A DNA stretch of 43,739 nucleotides from Allorhodopirellula solitaria (GTDB lineage: Bacteria; Planctomycetota; Planctomycetia; Pirellulales; Pirellulaceae), in contig NZ_SJPK01000014.1 in NCBI RefSeq assembly GCF_007859855.1, forward strand, positions 72,257 through 115,995, in the 5' to 3' direction. This document shows, one piece after another, positions 1-8,439 of this stretch. The translations under genes were made by a program, and so were the position numbers. The notes below the pieces were generated by a model, which saw only the letters and a list, made by a program, of their open reading frames with translations, made no database searches and was not told where the DNA came from. Each line of letters starts with the position of its first letter. The first letter of the stretch is position 1.

Positions 1-72
1 GATGGTCTTCGCGGCCCTCGGCGCGTACCCCGAGCATCGAATCCCGGTGGGATTGCTTTTCTGACGCCCAAC

Positions 73-1527
73 GCTCGACTTCCCCATCACATGACTTTAG
101 GGCGGCAAGAATCGATACCGACAGCGATCACTTAGCAAAGCCTCGAGTATCTCGCGGTAACTGCGAAAGATGAACGAGTCGACGGCACTGCGAAGTCGGA
201 ACCAAAGACTACGGCGCGAACCCAATTTAGAAAGCACTGCTTGAAACAACGGACAGCATGCTTGCTGAACTTGATCGATCAAGAACGCAAGCATCATCAA
301 GAGCATCAGAACCGTTGATAAGTTCTGCGTGCCGTGGCCATAGTTGTGCTCGAAGTTGTAACCTTGGTTCTTGAGTGTGTTGAAAGTCTCATTCTCGATT
401 CGCCAACGGCAACGTCCCCCAGCAGCGATCTGTAAAACCGTTGCGCGAGTGACGGCGTGATCGGTCACCCAGCTGAACATGGATTTGATGTTCCCATCGC
501 TCGTCAAGTCAGCTTGCCCGACATAGTTCACGAGCACGTCAGGATTGCTCTTGTTCAGTGGCAGCTGCTTGGCCCACTGGGTCTCGCGGTAGGAACCCTT
601 CTGATCAATCTTTGCAGTTCGAATACTGTGCAATTGCGAATCGTCTCCGGCATCGATCACTTGATCAAACAGATGCTTGTGATCGCCCGGTTTGGCACCC
701 AGGATGTAGTGGTAGCCGAATTCTTCGAGGTCAGCGATATGCGGCGCATTGCTTGCCAAACCGTCTTCGGTGACTGTTAGCTTGAGTTTGGGGTGTTGCT
801 TCTTGATTCGTTTGAGTAACCGCCGTGTGGCGTTTCGCTCACAGTCGTTCTTGGTTTCTCCATCTTGTTTAATGATCGGTTCGATCGCCAACGGAATCAC
901 TTCGCTACGCTCTGGATGGATCAAGACCGCCGCAACGCCTTGGTGGGCGTATTTCGTTTTTCCGTCTTTGGATTTCTTAACTAGGCAACTCGGGCAGCAG
1001 ATCTTCGAGGAACTAAAAAAACCGGTGCCGTCGATCGCCAGCAAGTACCCTCCGTCAAGGTATCGAAACGACTTGAGCACCCCACCGCGTTGGAGTTCAG
1101 CAAAGATGTCAGCAAAGGCTTCGTTGAGGTGTTCGACATCGACGGGGTCGAGGATCTCTCGCATTTGCGAATCGCTTGGGATCTTCTTGATATTGAAGAT
1201 GCTTTTGAGTGATGGATCGTCTTTTCGATCTTCGAACGCGAGCAGGGATGGATCCTTGAAGACGAACATGGCCAGAGCGCTCATCATCACATCGACCAGC
1301 GGGTAGGTGACGTTGGCGTCTTTCCGATCATCTTGGACAGCTTCGAATCGATTCCGCAGCAGCTTGAAGAGTGCATCGGCGGACAGGAACCGTCGAGTTC
1401 TCGGAGAAAGCGTACGATCTGCCATGACGAAAGTGCTCCATGCCTAGGGATTTTGGAGTTCCCATGATAGGAAATCCGCGAAATTTCGGCAGCCCACGTC
1501 CCATCGAAATCATGGCGAAGTGCTAGC
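73..1527. mobile_element. IS4-like insertion sequence (approximate ends)
   Basis: The transposase gene at 97-1425 is bracketed by an imperfect inverted repeat. Reading inward, the left end near 73-93 resembles the reverse complement of 1506-1527; both contain GCT followed by ACTTC-CCAT with scattered mismatches. This would give an element of about 1.45 kb, a normal size for a one-gene IS. The right end coincides with the point where the neighbouring transposase gene loses its frame (stop at 1523), consistent with insertion into it. I found no convincing target-site duplication, so the ends are tentative. Confidence 0.45.
97..1425 (-). CDS. IS4-like DDE transposase
   Basis: A complete 442-residue transposase that should cut and rejoin DNA at the ends of its own element. 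The DDE-type acidic residues are visible: IDGTG near residue 130, TVTEDGLASN near 220, and a C-terminal RWRIENE segment near 340. The last fits the R-x3-E signature of IS4-group enzymes and is followed by a GYNFEHNYGHG segment. A CCPSC cluster near 143-147 may bind metal or be structural. The C-terminal part has a hydrophobic stretch (MLLMMLAFLIDQV). The frame is intact, so the element may still be active. It starts with ATG and fills nearly the whole space between the candidate terminal repeats. Assignment to the IS4 superfamily is from motifs; the exact IS family is uncertain. Confidence 0.85.
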   Translation of the reverse strand: MADRTLSPRTRRFLSADALFKLLRNRFEAVQDDRKDANVTYPLVDVMMSALAMFVFKDPSLLAFEDRKDDPSLKSIFNIKKIPSDSQMREILDPVDVEHLNEAFADIFAELQRGGVLKSFRYLDGGYLLAIDGTGFFSSSKICCPSCLVKKSKDGKTKYAHQGVAAVLIHPERSEVIPLAIEPIIKQDGETKNDCERNATRRLLKRIKKQHPKLKLTVTEDGLASNAPHIADLEEFGYHYILGAKPGDHKHLFDQVIDAGDDSQLHSIRTAKIDQKGSYRETQWAKQLPLNKSNPDVLVNYVGQADLTSDGNIKSMFSWVTDHAVTRATVLQIAAGGRCRWRIENETFNTLKNQGYNFEHNYGHGTQNLSTVLMLLMMLAFLIDQVQQACCPLFQAVLSKLGSRRSLWFRLRSAVDSFIFRSYREILEALLSDRCRYRFLPP

Positions 1528-2817
1528 AAATGCCGACCCCGCAAAACACGGTGTTTTTAACGCCGCCGGGAATCGCTGCCGTCGAATCGAGTAATTTCTG
1601 GCGTTGCTCATCATCATAATTCAGATTCTTCGCGATCCCATCGCGAAGAAGCAGGATGCCTACACCCCACTGAATCTCTGGACCCAGGTTCATATGTCGA
1701 GCTTTGGTCTTGGGCTTCGGCGGAGGCAAATGACCGAGTTTGCTTTGTCGCAAGCGGTTGCCAGTGGCACAGCTCTGCTTGCGATACTCACCCCACTTCT
1801 CTTGGCGTTCGAGAATCTTCTTGATCAAGCGTGATATCTTGTGGACGATATCGATACATCGAACAGGAGCATGTTCGCCCAGGCAAAGCACATTGAATCC
1901 ACCGCTAATATCGGAGCCTTCATCGGATACGACGGCCATCGGATGACCGTATCGACTCGCCAGATCGGTAAAGTGACCTCCCATGATTTCCCCGTTGGAT
2001 TTCTCCATCGGAAGCATTTCTAGCACCTGCATGTCGGTGCATTGCAGCGGACGACGAAGCTGTTGAAATTCTGAGAGTGGAATTCCCAACACAACCATGC
2101 AGAGTTGATGCCCAACCTGGATCGTATGATCGACAATCCACACCCAATCGGTCAGCTTCGCTTTGGCTCGATTAAGTTCATACAGCCCAATCCGGAGCAA
2201 ATGATTGCGAACGGTATTATGGCACGGCCCAGCGAGAAGTCGGCCACGATAGATTTCTTCGCTAATCTCAATCGATTTCGCAGCTCCGCGTAGACTGGTT
2301 GCCGCCCGGAGCATCAATTGCAACCCCATCAGAACGATCAAAACCGGGAACGAACTGCCTCGCACACGTCTCTCCGAGAAGGAGACGATGGACAGTTGCT
2401 GTTCGCTGGGTTGAGGTGCTAGGCACAATTCATCCGCGATCGGCTGACGCCATAAAATCAATCCGCTGCCTGGTTGCGGTGAAGGCAGTTCGGGACACTG
2501 CTCAGGCGTTAGCTTTTTTTTAGATCTTGGCTGTCGCGAAACTTCTGTCGCCACTGATTGCGACTGGCTTCGACAGCTCGGACTTGGTTTTCGAGAACGC
2601 GACACCGCGTCATCAGCATCCGATACTTCGTCTTCCACAAATCGCGGCTTTCGGTGAGCCGGGAGATTTTACGAGAAATGGGCGTCGATGCGTCGGAGCG
2701 AGCGGCAGGCATTGAGCAATCCATTGCGAGGTTGGGACGACACGAATATCTTGACAAGAAATCGCTCGGGCGCAAACACCAATTTTCAATGTCAACCCCA
2801 AAGATTGAACAGCCCAT
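1523..2817 (-). pseudogene. Disrupted transposase, split by a -1 frame change and truncated at its 3' end
   Basis: Two overlapping reading frames make up one transposase-like protein. The first (2817-2509) has a charged, coiled-coil-like segment (LTESRDLWKTKYRML, then VRAVEASRNQWRQKF) and stops just after a run of eight A on the coding strand. The second (open 2638-1523, meaningful from about 2521) continues with KKKLTPEQCPEL, then a catalytic-looking core with WIVDHTIQVG and AVVSDEGSDISGG, where the Asp residues look like a DDE fold, then LPPPKPKTKARHMNLG. The protein ends abruptly at the right end of the IS4-like element, so its C-terminus seems to be lost. It may be a dead copy with one extra A, or an IS that used -1 frameshifting before it was interrupted. 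Confidence 0.65.
2514..2521 (-). other. A8 slippery tract joining the two transposase frames
   Basis: On the coding strand the sequence reads CTA-AAA-AAA-AGC-TAA in the upstream frame, with a stop two codons after the tract. Slipping back one base at AAA-AAA gives AAA-AAA-AAG-CTA-ACG, which enters the long downstream frame. This is the arrangement used by several IS families for -1 frameshifting or polymerase slippage. A simple homopolymer mutation would look the same. Confidence 0.5.
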
Positions 2818-2910
2818 GCTTAGCCTGGCAACTGCACTCCACCGGCAATCGGCTTCACGCAGGAACTGTCAGTCACGCCAGCACTGCGGGGAAATCCACA
2901 TCTTTATGCA

Positions 2911-2939
2911 TTGACAACGTTAAACGACCTTGCCATAAT
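2911..2939 (+). promoter_or_regulatory. Near-consensus sigma-70 promoter for the DUF1559 gene
   Basis: TTGACA at 2911-2916 is followed after exactly 17 bases by CATAAT at 2934-2939 (five of six matches to TATAAT). Transcription would start near 2946 and leave a leader of about 100 bases before the ATG at 3046. It lies outside the disrupted transposase and faces the DUF1559 gene. Confidence 0.7.
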
Positions 2940-3045
2940 GCACTCGGGGCGGGGTAATCGGAACAATGGTGTCACCTTTCCCTGCTAAGTCGGCGTGTGT
3001 CGATTTACCTGTCTTATTTTGTCTTGATAGTTGAGGTTTCTTTAC

Positions 3046-4281
3046 ATGGCGATACAAATTCGTGGGCGTGCTAGGCGCGCATTCACCCTCGTGGAATTGC
3101 TGGTGGTGATTGCCATTATTGGTGTGCTGGTGGGACTGTTGCTGCCTGCGGTGCAAGCCGCTCGCGAAGCCGCTCGTCGCATGAGTTGTAGCAACAACAT
3201 GAAACAACTGGGCTTAGCAATTCACAACTACCACAGTGCATTCAACGCGTTGCCAGTCAACGGTGGTGGAACGGACAATACGGCTGGCAGTCAAATCACA
3301 TCCAACGGCAATGCGGGTAATGGCCGACGAATTAGTTGGCTGATTCCAATCCTGCCTTATATCGAGCAGCAGGCGATGTGGCAGCAGATTTCAAATCCGA
3401 TGGATAGCGATGCCGATGGCACGGTCGACTATCCGGCAATGGGACCACGAGCCTGGGAGCAAAATTACACTCCATGGATGACTGACATCGGTGCCTATCG
3501 CTGCCCCAGCGATCCTGGTACGGGTGCTCCGGCTATGGGGCGGTCAAACTATGCCTGCAGTTATGGCGATAGCTTGCACTACAGCGACCAAGGACCACTT
3601 TCAGCAACGAACGGATTCTTCCACGAGAACGGCGGAAATGCGAGCCAGGTCCAACAGGGTAATCGGGGCTTTTTCGTTTTTCGCTGGACTTGCCAGGGCG
3701 TCCAGGGGCTTGGCAACGGTCGATCACGCCCCGCTATGCAATTCCGCGACATTACTGACGGGCTGAGCAATACGATTATGCTGGCGGAAATGGCGACGCA
3801 TACCGATCCTAGGCGCATTACCACTGATGCTGCAGTCGGGCCTGGGAATAGGCCGCTAGGATCAGATCCAGGCTGGGCACAGACCGTCGGAGCAACTGAT
3901 CCTCAACGCCCGCAGTTCTGGGCCGATGCGACCGATTCAATTGTAAGGCGAACTGCGTCTTACGGCCGGGGCTATCGATGGGCTGATGCCGCCCAGATTT
4001 ATTCCGTCGTCAATACTATATTGCCACCGAACCGAGAGTGCGTCCTTCCCGGCACAGCAGATTCAGGATGGGCTGTCGTGCCGCCAAGCAGCAATCACCA
4101 AGGTGGTGTTCATCTCGTTATGGGCGATGGGGCCATCAAGTTTGTCACCGATAGCATTGAAGCCGGCAACTCACACGCTGAAGTGATCTGGTCTGAGAAC
4201 TCTCCGGGGGCTGAATCGCCATACGGTGTCTGGGGAGCAATGGGGACCCGAAATGCAAAAGAGGTGTTTGAAGCCCCCTAG
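3046..4281 (+). CDS. DUF1559 secreted protein with prepilin-like N-terminus
   Basis: A 411-residue protein of the DUF1559 family, greatly expanded in planctomycetes and of unknown function. After a short basic leader (RGRARR) comes the type IV prepilin-like motif [20 protein letters not shown], then the conserved [15 protein letters not shown] and NNMKQLGLAIHNYHS segments. The residue before the expected cleavage point is Ala, not the usual Gly. The C-terminal part has the H-X9-DG motif (H-QGGVHLVMG-DG), typical of prepilin-processing-associated proteins. I chose the ATG at 3046 over the in-frame TTG at 3031 because it gives the standard short leader. Export and assembly by a type II/IV pilus-like machine is inferred from the N-terminus. 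A small lipoprotein gene follows at 4542, the same arrangement as at 25107-26677. Confidence 0.9.
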   Translation: MAIQIRGRARRAFTLVELLVVIAIIGVLVGLLLPAVQAAREAARRMSCSNNMKQLGLAIHNYHSAFNALPVNGGGTDNTAGSQITSNGNAGNGRRISWLIPILPYIEQQAMWQQISNPMDSDADGTVDYPAMGPRAWEQNYTPWMTDIGAYRCPSDPGTGAPAMGRSNYACSYGDSLHYSDQGPLSATNGFFHENGGNASQVQQGNRGFFVFRWTCQGVQGLGNGRSRPAMQFRDITDGLSNTIMLAEMATHTDPRRITTDAAVGPGNRPLGSDPGWAQTVGATDPQRPQFWADATDSIVRRTASYGRGYRWADAAQIYSVVNTILPPNRECVLPGTADSGWAVVPPSSNHQGGVHLVMGDGAIKFVTDSIEAGNSHAEVIWSENSPGAESPYGVWGAMGTRNAKEVFEAP

Positions 4282-4541
4282 GATCCGCAACTTCCGCTGG
4301 CGGAGGCGTCCATTACCTTGGTGCGAGCCTCACTTTTTGTGGCAGCCGTCATCATGATCTACCACATTCTGCTCGGCAAAAATAAACTGCCTTGTGGCGC
4401 AGTTCAAACGCCCTTGCCTGACAAAATCTGATGCGGCAGTGGTAATTTCAATTTGCCGGGATTACCCCAACGGCACATTGATCTCCAACAGCCCCTTTCT
4501 TTAATTTCACCATACCCCCTTTTCTTGAATCGCTACGCAAA

Positions 4542-4745
4542 ATGAATACACTCACCTTTTTCCGCATTTGCAGGCTGTCCTTGCTTGTGCTGCTTGTACC
4601 TGCCTATGCGATCTCCGTTTCAGGCTGCGGTGGCTCCGGCAACACGGTTGTTGAACCTGGTGATGGGTCGATGACCGAGCAGGACATGATTGATTATGAA
4701 GAACAAGTTCAGGCGGAGGCAGACAAATACAAGAAGGGTTATTAG
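4542..4745 (+). CDS. Small lipoprotein
   Basis: A 67-residue predicted lipoprotein. Residues 1-28 form a signal peptide (FFRICRLSLLVLLVPAYAI) ending in a lipobox-like VSGCGG, so the Cys would be lipidated. The mature part is short and acidic (GDGSMTEQDMIDYEEQVQAEADKY). I recognise no domain. It lies 260 bases after the DUF1559 gene on the same strand. A different lipoprotein follows the other DUF1559 gene in this window, which suggests the two products are used together; that link is inference from context. Confidence 0.75.
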   Translation: MNTLTFFRICRLSLLVLLVPAYAISVSGCGGSGNTVVEPGDGSMTEQDMIDYEEQVQAEADKYKKGY

Positions 4746-4767
4746 CCAAATTGGCTCCTGGCTTTTT
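4744..4767 (+). terminator. Possible Rho-independent terminator after the small lipoprotein
   Basis: AGCCA (4744-4748) can pair with TGGCT (4759-4763), followed directly by four more T. It starts at the lipoprotein stop codon and lies between two convergent genes, which suits a terminator. The stem is short, so this is weak. Confidence 0.35.
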
Positions 4768-4837
4768 CGGTCGCGATTGCGGAACTCAGCATTGAAACTG
4801 GCCTCTGCAATTGATCTGGTCAGGAATTTTACTCCCA

Positions 4838-5701
4838 CTATCGCCTGCGGAGCACGTAGACGACATCTTCGGTGGCGGCATCGACTTCGATGGGAGAGTC
4901 GATGTCGTAGCTGAAATCATGGGTGGCGACGCACTCCCATTTGCCACTGGCGTCGATCAGCCGCCGCATTTGCACGGGCGTGTAGCTGCGCAGTCTCAGG
5001 ACGTCGTTGATACGAAAGCTATCGCTCGGTGTATGGACGTCGAACCGAATGCCGAATTGCTCCAGGCGTTTCTGTTTGTTGCGGTCGATTGTCCACATGT
5101 GCGTATTGATCGCCAGGTGCCCGCGACGCGCCGACCAGCTCTCGGTTTCGCTCGGCGGCACTGTGGTCGGGGTCAGGTGTACACCGAGCAAGTAGATTCC
5201 GCCCGGGCGAACGATCTCAGCCATGCACTCGAGATGTCCCCGCGCCTCGGCTTCGCTGCCGACATGGCGAAAGCTATTGATGGTGTTCAGCGCCACTCCG
5301 ACCGGACCTGATTGACTGCGTGACTTGGGGAGCACCCCTCTGAAATCGCGGCGTGAAAAATCGCACATGTCCGCCACGATCGCGGCGGCAGGGAAGCCGT
5401 GCCGTTGCAGGCGTTGATTGCAAAAGGCAACCGCCTTTTCATTAAGGTCCAATCCGCAAACATCGAGTCCGCGCCGCGCCAGTGCAAAGAGCAGTCGCCC
5501 CGTCCCGCAGGCAGGCTCGAAATACCATCCCGGCTCGCCGCTGCCGTAGGCTTGCTCGCAGGCGAGGATGAACTTCGTTTCCGCAGCGACATCGGCGCCG
5601 AACACAAGGTCGTAATACTTCGGGTGGTCATAGATGGATTCGTCCACGGTCCGGATCGCCGCTGAGAATAGCTCGTCATCGAACTGGTCATCTTCGCTCA
5701 T
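4838..5701 (-). CDS. Class I SAM-dependent methyltransferase
   Basis: A 287-residue Rossmann-fold methyltransferase. Motif I is clear at residues 61-70 (FEPACGTGRL), followed by the acidic end of beta 2 (VCGLDLNEKA) and a motif II region (IVADMCDF). LECMAEIVRPGGIYLLGVHL near 160-180 matches the usual post-motif II strand and helix. The substrate cannot be told from the sequence. The start codon overlaps the stop of the upstream DinB-like gene in an ATGA, so the two are probably translated together and may act on related substrates. The fold assignment is firm; the function is open. Confidence 0.85.
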   Translation of the reverse strand: MSEDDQFDDELFSAAIRTVDESIYDHPKYYDLVFGADVAAETKFILACEQAYGSGEPGWYFEPACGTGRLLFALARRGLDVCGLDLNEKAVAFCNQRLQRHGFPAAAIVADMCDFSRRDFRGVLPKSRSQSGPVGVALNTINSFRHVGSEAEARGHLECMAEIVRPGGIYLLGVHLTPTTVPPSETESWSARRGHLAINTHMWTIDRNKQKRLEQFGIRFDVHTPSDSFRINDVLRLRSYTPVQMRRLIDASGKWECVATHDFSYDIDSPIEVDAATEDVVYVLRRR

Positions 5702-6258
5702 CGGATGGGATCCAGCCCGAGGGCACGGCGCGTCAAGCCGATCTGCCCTGCATGGAGGGTCTCGTGCATTGGACAGAACAGAATCGCACCTATTTTACAG
5801 GGATAGACTGCATAGGGCATATCGACGGGATCGAGCAGCGTCGAGCGATCAATCCGAGACACCTCCTGCACCGCGGATCGGTGCACCTGGTCAAGTTTCG
5901 CCATCAGCGCGTCGGCAGTGGGGCCCCCTTCGGCAGACGGAGGCGGCGTGCTGCCTCGGCCGAATGCTTTGCGAAAGCGTCCGGGAATCAATTCCAAATC
6001 GTCGGGGTGGCGGCCACGCATGCGGAACATCATCAAGCCGTATTGACTGACGGCGAGGTGACCGATCTGCCAAGCGATGTTCGTGACGCCGCCGGGAGGA
6101 ATTTCGTACCAACGATCCTGAGGGGTGGCCTCGAGCAATTCCACGGTGTATCGACGGGCAAACTCTAACTGGCCCAGTGCCGAGCGCAGCATGATGGCAG
6201 CCTCGTCGATGCTCGGCAGCGGAACGGGGTCAGGATCGCCGGGAGATTGAGTGTTCAT
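5698..6258 (-). CDS. DinB-family protein
   Basis: A DinB-like four-helix protein of 186 residues when started at the ATG at 6258 (MNTQSPG). The upstream frame is open to 6342, but that extension lacks family features. The usual metal-binding histidines are visible in NIAWQIGHLAVSQYG and MHETLHAGQIG. DinB/YfiT-like proteins include thiol-dependent transferases and hydrolases that bind Zn or Ni; the substrate here is unknown. It is the first gene of a two-gene unit with the methyltransferase (4-base overlap) and is divergent from the ATP synthase genes. Confidence 0.8.
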   Translation of the reverse strand: MNTQSPGDPDPVPLPSIDEAAIMLRSALGQLEFARRYTVELLEATPQDRWYEIPPGGVTNIAWQIGHLAVSQYGLMMFRMRGRHPDDLELIPGRFRKAFGRGSTPPPSAEGGPTADALMAKLDQVHRSAVQEVSRIDRSTLLDPVDMPYAVYPCKIGAILFCPMHETLHAGQIGLTRRALGLDPIR

Positions 6259-6663
6259 GGGCACCGTTGTAATGCCCCGGCCGAATGCTGTCACGTCGGG
6301 GAGGGACGGAGTCCTAACGCACTGCTTGCGTGCTCCTATCACCGCCGAGGGCTAGGCAAGAGCGAGTAGGCCAACAGCGACGGGCGGGGCCCGGGGCTGC
6401 GAATTGCGTGTCATATTGTCGCAGAGCGTTCAGAACACGCGGGAAAAGCGAATTATTGCTAAATTCAACGTCTTAGCCCCATCGACGCCCCCCCCTTATT
6501 CTCTTTATGATTTGCCTTCTTAATGAATCTCGGGCGGGGCTTCCATCTCACGCTGATCGAATGACCCTACAGTGTTATCGACGGCAGCGGAATGTTTTCC
6601 GATCGATTACCTGACCACTGACCCTACTTTTACCCGCTCAAAAATTTACGGAGCTCTTTGAAG
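6259..6663. other. Divergent intergenic region upstream of atpE
   Basis: About 400 bases between the DinB-like gene and atpE. No gene is visible, and no remnant of atpB (no QAYVFT-like segment of subunit a) appears in the frames I read. It contains a run of eight C near 6489 and an AT-rich stretch near 6498-6522, and should carry the promoter of the ATP synthase genes, but I could not pick a convincing promoter. Confidence 0.5.
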
Positions 6664-6921
6664 ATGTTGGAAATGGCAATGATTTTGGCCCAGTCTGTCG
6701 CGAATGACTTCGGACGCATGGGTCTCGGTATCGGTATCGGCTTGATCGTCATTGGTGCTGCAGTCGGCATCGGTCGCATCGGTGGAAACGCGGTAGACGC
6801 GATGTCCCGCCAGCCTGAAGCGGGCGGTCGGATTCAGACAGCGATGATTATCGCGGCGGCACTGATCGAAGGTGTTACCGTGATCGCGCTTGTGTTCATC
6901 CTGCTCTGCCGGTCCGCTTAG
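6664..6921 (+). CDS. atpE: ATP synthase F0 subunit c
   Basis: An 85-residue membrane hairpin protein that forms the rotating c-ring. Helix 1 carries the glycine repeat (GIGIGLIVIGAAVGIG), the loop has the conserved RQPE, and helix 2 carries the essential ion-binding Glu in ALIEGVT. The residue that is Gln in Na+-type rings is Ile here and the one after the Glu is Gly rather than Ser, so the ring is predicted to carry protons. An Arg (GIGRIGG) sits near the loop end of helix 1. I chose the ATG at 6664; an in-frame TTG at 6658 is possible. GGAG at 6650-6653 is a suitable ribosome-binding site. It is the first gene of the cluster; atpB and atpI are not upstream. Confidence 0.93.
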   Translation: MLEMAMILAQSVANDFGRMGLGIGIGLIVIGAAVGIGRIGGNAVDAMSRQPEAGGRIQTAMIIAAALIEGVTVIALVFILLCRSA

Positions 6922-7021
6922 TCTCGGGTTGTTCCTTGACTTGGAGTCCTTGCCGCCGCAGTCGCCTGCGGTTGGCACGGTTCGTATCCCCTGCCCTGAT
7001 TGTTTGTCACTGAGCTGATCG

Positions 7022-7723
7022 ATGAAACGCTTTCTCGCCCTTTGTCTGATGACCTGCCTGAGCCTCCCGGCGTTGTCGGGAACGGCAATATTGACAGTAG
7101 GTCTGTCGGGTGCCGCCATGCTGGTCTCTCCAACGCCCGCTTTCGCTGACGTCGAGGAAGATGCCGGCCTGGTTGAAACAGAAGGCGATTCGCATGCAGC
7201 AGCGGACGATCACGAGGAGCGTGCAAAGCCCCCGATCCTTTCTTTCGATTTCGGCTCAGCGTTCTGGAACCTCGTCGTCTTCGTTTGCGTGCTCGCGGTC
7301 CTATCGATTTTCGTTTGGCCCAGTGTCCTGGGCGGCTTGCAGTCTCGCGAGGATAAGATCCGCGAAGACCTCGAGACTGCCGAGAAAGCCAATGCGGAAG
7401 CTCAGGCGATCTTGGCTGGCTATCAAACCAAACTCGATGAAGCGGCAACGCAGACCCACGCCATGCTTGCCGAGGCGCGAAGCGATGCCGAGGCCAACGG
7501 CCAGCGAATCGTTGAACAGGCAAAAGTAGAAGCTGCTGCTCAGCGAGAACGAGCGGTCGCTGATATCGAAAACGCGAAGAAGGTCGCGATGGCCGATATT
7601 GCTTCTCGCACCTCGGATATGGCGATGCAAGTCGCTCGGGGCGTGGTAGGCCGTGAGCTCAATGCACAAGATCACGCGGACCTTGTCGCCAAAGCGATGA
7701 AGCGATTGCCCAGCAATAACTAA
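7022..7723 (+). CDS. atpF: ATP synthase F0 subunit b with signal-peptide-like extension
   Basis: A 233-residue peripheral-stalk subunit. Usual b subunits are about 155-170 residues; this one has an extra N-terminal part. Residues 1-42 look like a signal peptide (basic MKR, a long hydrophobic stretch, then SPTPAFA), followed by an acidic linker (VEEDAGLVETEGD). The normal b-subunit membrane helix comes after it (FWNLVVFVCVLAVLSIFVWP, about 81-100), then a long Ala/Glu-rich coiled coil (REDKIREDLETAEKANAEAQ onward) that binds delta. The extension implies that the N-terminus is processed or lies outside the membrane. It sits 100 bases after atpE. Confidence 0.92.
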   Translation: MKRFLALCLMTCLSLPALSGTAILTVGLSGAAMLVSPTPAFADVEEDAGLVETEGDSHAAADDHEERAKPPILSFDFGSAFWNLVVFVCVLAVLSIFVWPSVLGGLQSREDKIREDLETAEKANAEAQAILAGYQTKLDEAATQTHAMLAEARSDAEANGQRIVEQAKVEAAAQRERAVADIENAKKVAMADIASRTSDMAMQVARGVVGRELNAQDHADLVAKAMKRLPSNN

Positions 7724-7818
7724 CGATCACTCGTCCAAGCGGCGGCCCGTTTGCCGGGCCGTGCATCCTTGGACCGCTCCCTTGGTACTTCTTGTCGCCT
7801 TTTTGCTGAGACCCTGAC

Positions 7819-8439
7819 GTGTCCGAATCTGTTTCCCAACCCACGACGCTCGATGTCGGTGCCGAGCAACTCGGCAAGACCTATGCCCGGGCATTGCTGG
7901 GTGTGACACAGGCAGAAGGCTCAACGGATCAAGTCCTGAGCGAGTTCAATGCGTTGTGCGACGAGGGCCTCGCGTACCACGGTCAATTGCGGGCGGCATT
8001 CGCGTCGCCTCGGATTGACTCGGCAGAAAAATGCCGAGTGCTCGACCGATTGCTCGCCGACGCCCACCCGACGTTACTGAAGTTCCTCAAGGTGATGGCG
8101 GGGCGCCAGCGTCTCGCTTATGTCACTGCGGTTCGCGATGCGATGGTGAAGTTGCATGACGAGGCCAGCGGGCGATTGCTCGCCGAGGTCCGCACAGCGG
8201 TACCGATGGACGATGGCCTCCGGGAAGCAGTAAATCAACAATTGAATTCGTATTTTAGTAAAACGGTGCGGCTGCATGAGGTCGTTGACCCCGATATTAT
8301 CGGCGGACTCGTCGTTCGTGTCGGAGACACCGTGTTTGATTCATCCGTCGCTAGCCAAATCAACAAGGTTGGTGATGCGGCAGCGGCTGGATTTGCCCGC
8401 CAATTACTTGATCGACCCAGCCAATTCGTGGGTGGTTGA
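7819..8439 (+). CDS. atpH: ATP synthase F1 subunit delta
   Basis: A 206-residue delta (OSCP-like) subunit that joins the peripheral stalk to the top of the alpha-beta head. The N-terminal helical part (LGKTYARALLGVTQAEG, then FASPRIDSAEKCRVLDRLL) and the C-terminal part (RTAVPMDDGLREAVNQQLN, then VVDPDIIGGLVVRVGDTVFDSS) match the family. It is somewhat longer than the typical 175-180 residues, mostly at the N-terminus. Translation starts with GTG. It follows atpF by 95 bases. Confidence 0.92.
   Translation: MSESVSQPTTLDVGAEQLGKTYARALLGVTQAEGSTDQVLSEFNALCDEGLAYHGQLRAAFASPRIDSAEKCRVLDRLLADAHPTLLKFLKVMAGRQRLAYVTAVRDAMVKLHDEASGRLLAEVRTAVPMDDGLREAVNQQLNSYFSKTVRLHEVVDPDIIGGLVVRVGDTVFDSSVASQINKVGDAAAAGFARQLLDRPSQFVGG

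Noticed and set aside
1-72. Short open frames at the left edge on both strands
   Set aside because: Both a plus frame ending at about 62 and a minus frame look coding, but too little sequence is present to choose or name either.
6343-6657. Search for an atpB remnant or a clear promoter before atpE
   Set aside because: No subunit a motif in the frames read, and no pair of boxes with correct spacing that I would defend.
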